Assembly: GCA_023664535.1 (NCBI GenBank)
Contig: JAMPFJ010000002.1
Coordinates: 1-64,000 of the forward strand
Length of the DNA: 64,000 nt
Origin: Bacteroidales bacterium
GTDB lineage: Bacteria > Bacillota > Clostridia > Lachnospirales > Lachnospiraceae
Direction: 5' to 3'
Shown piece by piece: positions 55,031 through 62,447 of the stretch. Numbering within the stretch: position 1 is the first letter of the stretch; the number at the start of each line of letters is the position of its first letter. Below the pieces are notes generated by a model. That model ran no database searches. It was given only the letters and a program-made list of their open reading frames with translations, and was not told the DNA's origin. The translations under genes were made by a program, and so were the position numbers.

Positions 55031-58000
55031 CTATTTCTTAATCTTTACCTTACTTACTTTTGACCATTTTCCATAACTGCGATAGCTTTTCTTCACCGTC
55101 TCTAGCACCCAGTCATTCTCTTTTCCGGTATCACTGATTATGCAGTTTAAGGCTATGGTTTTATACGGGCGCACACGAACATAATACGTTTTTCCCTTTT
55201 TCAGATTCTTTAAGGTAGTTGTATTTTTCTTCGTGCTTACTGCTTTTGCTTTTTTAAATTTCCGGTTTGTACTGTACTGGATGACATATCCCTTTGCCTG
55301 TGTATTTTTTCCATATTTTACTACCGCCCGGCATCCCTTCACATTCTCCGCCTTTTTTATCGTTACTGCCTTTAACTGCCTGTCGGATTTCTTTCGGGAT
55401 ACGCTGGTTCTCCAACCGTACTTATCCGGTATCGGATTATGATGGCTGATGACAGAATTCATCGCATTCAAATCCAAAAACATGTATCTGGCAGGTGCCC
55501 ATCCGTCCGCCCACGTATAATCGCAATAGTATGGCTTGCCATCTACAATAATCTGATTAAAGCTATGCCCCCCGCCGTCATCCGCACAGGGCATTGCCTC
55601 GTATCCGCATTTTGCCATAATGGCAAAGGCAAACTTGGAGTAAGAGGCGCATACCCCATGGTGGTCAACCTGTTTATCCACATTCCTTTCCCTGCTGGTC
55701 ATCTTTAAAAACCAGTTCAAATCATATATCTGATATTTGTTATCATATGCATAGTCCGCCAGCGTAATTTCATTTATTCTTTTCATGGCATCCGTTACTG
55801 TCGTGTTCTGGTCGAAATTCTCCCGGCAGATTCGGGTAATTTCATCATCTACACGTTTGCATATCCGGTAATACCGCAAAAAAGTCTTTTGCTTGACGGT
55901 ATAGGCAAAACCAGCGTCATGCTGCCGTGTCTCAAAATCTGAAACACAAAGCATATAACCTAGGTCATCCTCCCAGCCTTTTTCCGCATCAAACTGAGAC
56001 TCTTCTTGAAAATACGGCGTCTGTATCATCCGGAGATAGTGAAAATACTTACAGTCCATTAAGGATAACGCCGCAATATATGTCTCCAAATCCCAGCCGG
56101 TCTTTATTATTCCGTATTGCTTATAATTTCCAGTCTTTATCCCATAATCCTTCGGCAGAACCATTACCATTCCATTCTTTGTAGAGCAGGAACAGATTTC
56201 CTTTAGCAGCCAGTCTGCGTTCTCTTCATCCTGCCTGGTATACTTTATGACGTTCAACGCATATTCTTTCCCGTCGTCCATGTTTACAATCTTTCCCATA
56301 TTATTTTTTCCGAGATAATACAGCGGATTCATAGACAGGGTTTCTTTTGTTGTCAGATTATGATTTTTGACTACCGACCTCCAGACAGCAAACAGGGTTC
56401 TTTTTTCCGTATCCAGAAAACGGACATGTTTTAGCGAAGTATACACGATTTCGCTTTTATCCGCCACAGGCGTATTCAATGCCCAGCCCAAAAACACATC
56501 TCCCTTCCTTAACGGCTCCGGAATATCATAATCCGCAAACATATCCCCAACCTGTATTTTTATTTTTTTATTATACTCCGGAAAAAAGACCGTATATGTC
56601 TTTGCTTTGCCTGTCTTTTTATATTCTGCATATACCGTAATATCTTTATCAAGGGAAACCGTATCCGTTCCCTTAATTATCTTTCCATCATCAAAAGCCC
56701 AGCCTTGAAAAATCAACTTATACGTTTTATGTGTTATTGACTTACCCTTTTCCAGATACTTATCCCACGTATCCCCATTTTTCACTTCCTTTTGCATATA
56801 AAAAGCATTATTCTTAGTATCCCAAAACGTCACCGTATGTACACCGGCATCCCCCAGCTTGCTCCATTTGGCAGTCAGTACCATATCCTTTACAAGTTCA
56901 ATAATGTCTCCGCTTTTTATCTCTATTCCTTTGTCGGTAAACCAGCCGGCAAATACATAACCGCCCCGTTTGGGAATCGGCAGTTCCTGATACACTTCTC
57001 CATTGTTAACCACTACCTGCTGTTCCGTTTCCTCCATGCTTCCCTCTCCGGGGTCAAAGGTCAGCAGATAGCTGTCCTCCTGCTCCCCGATATAGGTTAT
57101 GGTCCTGTCACTCACACTGGTGAGCGTAATCAGACTGTGCATGCTTACCTCACATGCACTATTTTCAAACAAATCAAACAACTGGGTCTTTGCCGGCTGT
57201 CCCTTACCATAAACCAACTGAAAGGATGCGCCCCCCGATGTACTCCGGAAACAGTCCTTTCCAATGGTAATTCCCGTATCTCCAATATGAATAAACAGCT
57301 TGGTTAAGGTCGTATTATCCGAAAAAGCTAAATCCCCCAGCAGGGTTCCCTCCGAGTAAATTGTAACCGTCTTAAGCTTTGCCCCCGCAAAAGCTTTCTC
57401 CCCCACCGTTTTCACATTATCGGGTATAATGATATCCGTAATATTTGTTCCGGCAAAAGCAAGGCTTCCGATATCTGTAAGCTTTGCACCAAATTCCAGC
57501 GCTGTAATGGGATTATGGTAAAACGCTTCCTCCTTAATCTCGGTCAGCTCCTCATTCAGCTTCAGCTCTGTAATTTTGCAGTCATAGAAAGCTTTCGCCC
57601 CCACCAAACGAAGCTTAGCAGGCAAAACCACACTTCCCGAAACTGCACCGGAAAATGCCTCTGTAGCAATTTCCTCCAATTCCCCACCAAGCGTCAAATC
57701 TTGAAACTGGCAGTTTTTAAACGCCCCAAAACCAATACCGGAAATCCCGGTAAAATCAAAATCCGTCAGCCCGCAATTTTCAAAGGCATTCGCTCCTATC
57801 GTCGTAATATTTTCCGGAAATTGTATCGCCTGCAGATTGGTAAAGTCCTTAAATCTTTCTCTGCTAATCGTATCCTGGGAAAATGTAGGCAGTATTTTTA
57901 CGGAAGAAATCTCCTCCTTTGCAATGCTGACCTCTTCCCTGTTGAAATTATACAGAACCCCGCTCCAGTTATAATCTCCTCCCACCAGCAATTCTTCCGT

Positions 58001-58585
58001 ATCCGGATTATAGGAAAAAGCATATGCATTTTCATCATTAGAATGGTACGGAAAAAGCATGTCCCTGTCAAAAAGAAAATATTGCCCCTCTTTAACCAGG
58101 CTTTCCATTGCCAGAAAATTATCATTAGAAAGAATGGCGTCCCTGACCGTTTTCTCCAGAATAACAATATCATAATCCGCAAAGGCGTCTACCGCCATAT
58201 CCTCCACATCCATATAAGTAAAGGTCAGCCCGGAGGGTCTGTTTCTCCCGTAATACCCCTCTGCAAGGAACTGCGTTTCTCCGTCTTTCAACAGTGAAGA
58301 AATGGCATCCCCCTCCTGCCCGAATACCAGTATCTTTCCGGTAGCCGTTCTTTGGTTGGTATCATAGTATATCCAATAGGAATCATACAGAAAATCACTC
58401 AGCGAGCCCTTCGCTTCACTGGAAAATGTCCGGTATCGGATATACGCTTTCACCTGATGATTACAAAAGTCTTCTACCGTACAATAGTTATCTCCATTTT
58501 CTTCTGTCTCCTCCGCCATGCTGACAGAATGAATGGAAATTAAAATAAAAAAGATAAAGAAAACTGTTTTTCTCACATATTTCAT
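55031..58585 (-). CDS. Large secreted protein: LRR_5, InlB-type repeats, transglutaminase-like and FnIII-like domains
   Basis: 1184 aa. Signal peptide (FIFFILISIHSVSMAE). Order: unclassified N-terminal region (30-225), BspA-type LRR_5 units (about 230-460, pattern ITTIGANAFENCGLTDF, VKTVGEKAFAGAKLKTV), Listeria-Bacteroides repeats (about 505-720, pattern YVFAGWFTDKG), a spacer, a transglutaminase-like core (about 940-1060; Cys in GVCASYSKFA, His in GGHSFNQII, Asp in YCDYTWADGW), and an FnIII-like C-terminus (TYYVRVRPYK) rich in Lys. Secreted, without LPXTG. A peptide- or glycan-processing surface enzyme is plausible. Confidence 0.87.
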   Translation of the reverse strand: MKYVRKTVFFIFFILISIHSVSMAEETEENGDNYCTVEDFCNHQVKAYIRYRTFSSEAKGSLSDFLYDSYWIYYDTNQRTATGKILVFGQEGDAISSLLKDGETQFLAEGYYGRNRPSGLTFTYMDVEDMAVDAFADYDIVILEKTVRDAILSNDNFLAMESLVKEGQYFLFDRDMLFPYHSNDENAYAFSYNPDTEELLVGGDYNWSGVLYNFNREEVSIAKEEISSVKILPTFSQDTISRERFKDFTNLQAIQFPENITTIGANAFENCGLTDFDFTGISGIGFGAFKNCQFQDLTLGGELEEIATEAFSGAVSGSVVLPAKLRLVGAKAFYDCKITELKLNEELTEIKEEAFYHNPITALEFGAKLTDIGSLAFAGTNITDIIIPDNVKTVGEKAFAGAKLKTVTIYSEGTLLGDLAFSDNTTLTKLFIHIGDTGITIGKDCFRSTSGGASFQLVYGKGQPAKTQLFDLFENSACEVSMHSLITLTSVSDRTITYIGEQEDSYLLTFDPGEGSMEETEQQVVVNNGEVYQELPIPKRGGYVFAGWFTDKGIEIKSGDIIELVKDMVLTAKWSKLGDAGVHTVTFWDTKNNAFYMQKEVKNGDTWDKYLEKGKSITHKTYKLIFQGWAFDDGKIIKGTDTVSLDKDITVYAEYKKTGKAKTYTVFFPEYNKKIKIQVGDMFADYDIPEPLRKGDVFLGWALNTPVADKSEIVYTSLKHVRFLDTEKRTLFAVWRSVVKNHNLTTKETLSMNPLYYLGKNNMGKIVNMDDGKEYALNVIKYTRQDEENADWLLKEICSCSTKNGMVMVLPKDYGIKTGNYKQYGIIKTGWDLETYIAALSLMDCKYFHYLRMIQTPYFQEESQFDAEKGWEDDLGYMLCVSDFETRQHDAGFAYTVKQKTFLRYYRICKRVDDEITRICRENFDQNTTVTDAMKRINEITLADYAYDNKYQIYDLNWFLKMTSRERNVDKQVDHHGVCASYSKFAFAIMAKCGYEAMPCADDGGGHSFNQIIVDGKPYYCDYTWADGWAPARYMFLDLNAMNSVISHHNPIPDKYGWRTSVSRKKSDRQLKAVTIKKAENVKGCRAVVKYGKNTQAKGYVIQYSTNRKFKKAKAVSTKKNTTTLKNLKKGKTYYVRVRPYKTIALNCIISDTGKENDWVLETVKKSYRSYGKWSKVSKVKIKK

Positions 58586-58647
58586 TTCTCCCGCCCTCCG
58601 TAATCATATTTTCCCGCAAGTATATTATAAGTTTCAACCTTTCATTT

Positions 58648-58676
58648 ATCATATTGCTTTTTCTTACCTCTGTCAA
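58648..58676 (-). promoter_or_regulatory. Promoter of the surface-protein operon
   Basis: On the minus strand consensus TTGACA (58671-58676), 17 bp, TATGAT (58648-58653), about 65 bases before the 1184-aa gene. Confidence 0.8.
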
Positions 58677-58775
58677 TATATTCAATAATTTTCTGCAATA
58701 TCTGACAAAAAAATTTTCTCATTATCATTCTCCTTATCTTTATTATCTCTACTATGTTTTTCATCAAATATTTTC

Positions 58776-58854
58776 CCATAGAAAAAGACGCAATGGATGA
58801 CAGCGGACTGTCCGGCTTAAACCGTTCATGCCTATCATCTATTGCGTCTTTTTT
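58776..58854 (-). terminator. Long hairpin terminator after the metal ATPase
   Basis: Arms of 22 bases (58782-58803 and about 58832-58853), complementary except at two positions, around a loop that holds the dyad CGGAC-T-GTCCG. On the minus strand it ends in TTTTTC. It lies 26 bases past the ATPase stop. Its size also allows a small repeat element. Confidence 0.7.
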
Positions 58855-58880
58855 CTCTTTTCCTATTCTTTTTTCCTTGC

Positions 58881-60749
58881 TTACAGCTTCTTTACCATCA
58901 GCGCCCGGATGGCATTCAACACCGCCAATACCATAACGCCTACATCGGCAAAAATAGCCAGCCACATATTCGCTATGCCTATAGCCCCCAGCAGCAGGCA
59001 AAGCAGCTTAATCCCAATGGCCAAATAAATATTTTCATAAACAATACGGATACATTTTCTGGATATACGGATTGCTTTGGCTATCTTTAACGGGTCATCA
59101 TCCATCAACACAATATCCGCCGCTTCAATGGCGGCATCCGAGCCTAATGCCCCCATGGCAATCCCGATATCTGCCCGGGACAGTACCGGAGCATCATTGA
59201 TACCATCCCCGACAAAAGCAAGCTTTCCCTTTTCTTCTTTCGCCGCAAGCAGCTCTTCTACCCTGGTCACCTTATCCGCCGGAAGCAGTTCACTGTAAAC
59301 CTCCGAAATTCCAAGCTCTGCCGCTACATGCTCCGCCACATTTTTTGCATCTCCAGTCAGCATAACCGTTTTTTCCACTCCTGCCGCCTTCAATTCCCGA
59401 ATCGCATCCTTTGCATGGGGCTTTAACATGTCGGAAATCAGAATATGCCCGGCATATTCGCCGTCCACCGCCATATGCACCACCGTCCCTACCTGATGGC
59501 AGTCATGGTATGCTATGCCCAGCTGCTTCATCAGCTTTACATTACCGGCTGCAACAGAAATCCCGTCAATTTTTGCCGTCACTCCATTACCGCTGATTTC
59601 CTTTACCTCGGTAACCCGGCTGGAATCAATCTCTTTTCCGTAAGCTTTGCGCAAGCTTTTACTGATGGGGTGGGAGGAAAAGCTCTCCGCCAACGCCGCA
59701 TATTCCAGAAGTCTGCTGTCCTCTATCTCGTTGTGGTGAATCCCGTTAACCTCAAATACCCCCTGCGTCATCGTTCCCGTTTTATCAAATACCACATATC
59801 GGGTACTGGCAAGCGTTTCCAGGTAACTGGAACCCTTTACCAGCACGCCCTCCCTGCTGGCGCCGCCGATGCCCGCAAAGAAGCTCAGCGGAATACTGAT
59901 AACCAGCGCACAGGGACAACTGATAACCAAAAAAGTCAATGCACGGTAAATCCAGTCTCCCCATTCCGGGTCAAGCCCCATAAACAACATCCTTGTCAGC
60001 GGCGGTAAAATTGCCAGTGCCAGTGCGCTATAGCATACCGCCGGTGTATAGTACTTCGCAAACCGGGAGATAAAATTCTCGGAACGGGACTTCTTTGAGC
60101 TTGCATTCTCCACCAAATCCAAAATCTTTGACACGGTAGACTCCCCAAATTCCTTCGTCGTCTCCACCTTCACTACACCGGTCATATTGATACAGCCGCT
60201 GATGACTTCATCCCCTGCCGAAGCTTCCCTGGGAACACTTTCTCCGGTAAGGGCACTGGTATTTAATGTCGTATTCCCCTCCCGGATAATTCCGTCAATG
60301 GGAATTTTTTCTCCCGGCTGTACCACAATTATCGTACCGATTTCCACCTCGTCCGGGTCAACCTGCTCCAGCTTTCCGTCCTTTTCCACATTCGCATAAT
60401 CCGGGCGGATGTCCATCAGCTCGCTGATATTTCTCCGGCTCTTTCCCACTGCATAGCTTTGGAAAAGCTCACCAATCTGATAAAACAGCATAACGGCGAC
60501 ACCCTCCTGGTAATCCCCGAGCACAATAGCGCCTACCGTTGCTACCGCCATCAGAAAATTCTCGTCAAATACCTGGCGGTTTACTATTCCCTTTACCGCT
60601 TTTTTTAAAATATCATACCCGATGATTAAATACGGAATCATGAACAGTCCAAGCTTCAGATATCCCTCTGCCGGAAGAAACGACAGAATAAGGATAAGCA
60701 GGGCTGACACGATAATCCGGAGCAGCATTTTTTTCTGTTTCTTATTCAT
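58881..60749 (-). CDS. P1B-type heavy-metal ATPase (Zn/Cd type)
   Basis: 622 aa membrane pump. Six to eight membrane helices; actuator motif TGES, CPC metal motif in SCPCALVISIPLSF, phosphorylation site DKTGTMT, SSHPIS (HP motif) and hinge GDGINDAP. The pattern matches ZntA/CadA (Zn, Cd, Pb export) rather than copper pumps. No N-terminal HMA domain: a separate 72-aa HMA protein is encoded 51 bases upstream in the same transcript. An ArsR-like operator controls the operon. Confidence 0.94.
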   Translation of the reverse strand: MNKKQKKMLLRIIVSALLILILSFLPAEGYLKLGLFMIPYLIIGYDILKKAVKGIVNRQVFDENFLMAVATVGAIVLGDYQEGVAVMLFYQIGELFQSYAVGKSRRNISELMDIRPDYANVEKDGKLEQVDPDEVEIGTIIVVQPGEKIPIDGIIREGNTTLNTSALTGESVPREASAGDEVISGCINMTGVVKVETTKEFGESTVSKILDLVENASSKKSRSENFISRFAKYYTPAVCYSALALAILPPLTRMLFMGLDPEWGDWIYRALTFLVISCPCALVISIPLSFFAGIGGASREGVLVKGSSYLETLASTRYVVFDKTGTMTQGVFEVNGIHHNEIEDSRLLEYAALAESFSSHPISKSLRKAYGKEIDSSRVTEVKEISGNGVTAKIDGISVAAGNVKLMKQLGIAYHDCHQVGTVVHMAVDGEYAGHILISDMLKPHAKDAIRELKAAGVEKTVMLTGDAKNVAEHVAAELGISEVYSELLPADKVTRVEELLAAKEEKGKLAFVGDGINDAPVLSRADIGIAMGALGSDAAIEAADIVLMDDDPLKIAKAIRISRKCIRIVYENIYLAIGIKLLCLLLGAIGIANMWLAIFADVGVMVLAVLNAIRALMVKKL

Positions 60750-60800
60750 CTTCCTTCACCCTCTTTTCCGTTTGCCGGCAATCTCATCCCCCAAAACATT

Positions 60801-61019
60801 TTACAAAAAGATTTCGCAGTCATCCTCCACTTTTTTGCAATTCTTCAATACATCCTGCATAACCGTTTTCGGGTCTTTCCCCTCCTCAAACTCCACAATC
60901 ATCTTCAAAGTCATAAAATTCACTGTTGCATCCTTTACCCCTGCTGTATTCTTTGCTGCATCCTCCATCTTATTTGCACAGTTTGCGCAGTCAACATCAA
61001 TCTTATACGTTTTTTTCAT
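60801..61019 (-). CDS. Stand-alone HMA metal-binding protein
   Basis: 72 aa from the ATG at 61019 (AGAGG 9 bases upstream); the longer frame from 61073 would begin inside the operator. HMA fold (beta-alpha-beta-beta-alpha-beta) with the metal site DCANCANKME, where the usual GMTCxxC is replaced by DCANC. Acidic C-terminus DDCEIFL with one more Cys. Likely a chaperone or detached N-terminal domain for the following P-type ATPase. Confidence 0.9.
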   Translation of the reverse strand: MKKTYKIDVDCANCANKMEDAAKNTAGVKDATVNFMTLKMIVEFEEGKDPKTVMQDVLKNCKKVEDDCEIFL

Positions 61020-61055
61020 CGCCTTATTCCTCTCTTTCTCATTTAATGTATTGTC

Positions 61056-61075
61056 ATATGAACAATTATTCATAT
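61056..61075. promoter_or_regulatory. ArsR/SmtB-like operator
   Basis: ATATGAA-CAATTA-TTCATAT: perfect 7-base arms around 6 bases, lying at the expected transcription start (about +4 to +23) of the HMA-ATPase operon. Arms of TATGAA/TTCATA are typical of CzrA/SmtB-class zinc or cadmium repressors. No such regulator gene is in the window. Confidence 0.62.
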
Positions 61076-61085
61076 ATTTAAATTT

Positions 61086-61113
61086 ATTATACCACGCCTA
61101 ATTTTCCTGTCAA
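61086..61113 (-). promoter_or_regulatory. Promoter of the HMA-ATPase operon
   Basis: On the minus strand TTGACA (61108-61113), 16 bp, extended -10 TGGTATAAT (core 61086-61091). Confidence 0.82.
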
Positions 61114-61197
61114 GGGGAAAACCGAACATTTTGCAAAAAAAGAACCGCCTGCAAAAATTTTTTGCATAACGATCCATTTTCTTTCCTGCCCCGTTTA

Positions 61198-61446
61198 CTA
61201 CTTGGATATTGCCCTTGCCACTGCAATAAGGATGCAGGCACCTATAACGGAAACAATAATATTCCCGATAATTCCATGTCCGGATATACCGATAAGCCCC
61301 AGAATAACACCGCCTACCGCACCTCCGACAATCCCAAGAATCATATTCTTCAGCCAGCCGCCCTGCATATGCATAATCTGACCGGCAATCCACCCTGCCA
61401 GCGCTCCAACAATCAAACTGATAATAAAATTAAGTATACTAAACAT
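61198..61446 (-). CDS. GlsB/YeaQ/YmgE family stress membrane protein
   Basis: 82 aa, three hydrophobic segments rich in Gly (FIISLIVGALAGWIAGQIM, MILGIVGGAVGGVILGLIGI, GNIIVSVIGACILIAVARAI). Matches the small 'transglycosylase-associated' YeaQ/GlsB family, linked to envelope and general stress. AGGAGG precedes the ATG and a strong promoter (61492-61519) overlaps the end of the preceding gene. It lies upstream of the HMA-ATPase operon, which has its own promoter. Confidence 0.9.
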   Translation of the reverse strand: MFSILNFIISLIVGALAGWIAGQIMHMQGGWLKNMILGIVGGAVGGVILGLIGISGHGIIGNIIVSVIGACILIAVARAISK

Positions 61447-61491
61447 GTGTTCCTCCTCATCTTCTGCTTAGAATCAGTAAAATTATTATTC

Positions 61492-61519
61492 ATTATACCC
61501 GATATTCATGATTAGTCAA
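61492..61519 (-). promoter_or_regulatory. Promoter of the GlsB-like gene
   Basis: On the minus strand TTGACT (61514-61519), 16 bp, TATAAT (61492-61497). The -35 overlaps the stop region of the glycosyltransferase gene. Confidence 0.75.
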
Positions 61520-62447
61520 CATTATCTTTCAGCAATTCCAAAATATTCATCTGAATCTCAAAATTCTGTCGTTCCTTTTTCGCCAGCGTATCCAGTACCA
61601 TTCCACAGGTAAAGGACAATAATGCCGCAAGCACCACGAAACCGGACACAATCAACGTCGGGAACCGCCTTACCAGACCGGTCACCAGATACTCGGAAAA
61701 TACCGGAACAAACAAAATTGTTGCCAGAATCAGCAAAATCAGAGATATCCAGCCAAAAAACTGGAACGGCTTATAATTTTTAAACAGCTTGAGAATCGTC
61801 ATCAACACCTTTGCGCCGTCGGAATAGGTATTCAATTTACTGACGCTTCCCTCCGGACGGTCACGGTAATTCACCGGCACGGACTTCATTGCCATATTTT
61901 TATCCAGACCAAAAATGGACATTTCCGTCTCAATTTCAAATCCCTGGCTTAGCACAGGGAAGCTCTTCACGAAACGGTAGCTGAACGCACGGTAGCCGGT
62001 CATAATATCCGTTATGCTGCCGCCGAAAAATCCATTGACCAGTTTACGGACCAATACGTTCCCGCTGTTGTGAAAGGGGCGTTTATTCTCGGTAAAATAC
62101 GTGCTGGAAAGCCGGTCGCCGATTGCCATGTCCGCACCGTCCTTTAACACGGCATCACATAGTGCCCTTGCGTTTTCCGCCGGATAAGTGTCATCGCCGT
62201 CCACCATCAGATAACAGTCGGCATGAATTTCCCTGAACATTGTGCGGATAACATTTCCTTTTCCCTGCCGGCGCTCATAACGGATAATTGCCCCGGCTTC
62301 TTTTGCAAGCTTCACCGTATCATCCGTGGAATTATTGTCGTACACATATATCTCCGCCTCCGGTAATGCCTCCCGGTAGTCCCTGACTACCTTTGAAATT
62401 GTTTTTGCCTCATTGTAACACGGAATTAAAATCACTATTTTACTCAT
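61512..62447 (-). CDS. GT2-family glycosyltransferase, polyprenyl-phosphate type
   Basis: 311 aa from the ATG at 62447 (GGGAG 6 bases upstream), overlapping the preceding gene by 8 bases. GT2 fold of the dolichol-phosphate-mannose/GtrB type: ILIPCYNEAKTISKVV, YDNNSTDDT, the DxD-like MVDGDDTYP, and DIMTGYRAFSYRF. Two C-terminal membrane helices (about 230-250, 265-290). It probably loads a sugar onto a lipid carrier for surface glycans. Partner of the membrane protein upstream. Confidence 0.9.
   Translation of the reverse strand: MSKIVILIPCYNEAKTISKVVRDYREALPEAEIYVYDNNSTDDTVKLAKEAGAIIRYERRQGKGNVIRTMFREIHADCYLMVDGDDTYPAENARALCDAVLKDGADMAIGDRLSSTYFTENKRPFHNSGNVLVRKLVNGFFGGSITDIMTGYRAFSYRFVKSFPVLSQGFEIETEMSIFGLDKNMAMKSVPVNYRDRPEGSVSKLNTYSDGAKVLMTILKLFKNYKPFQFFGWISLILLILATILFVPVFSEYLVTGLVRRFPTLIVSGFVVLAALLSFTCGMVLDTLAKKERQNFEIQMNILELLKDNVD

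Noticed and set aside
58642..59001. 119-aa ORF between the surface-protein operon and the ATPase
   Set aside because: It spans the 3' end of the ATPase, a terminator hairpin and a promoter; not a credible gene.
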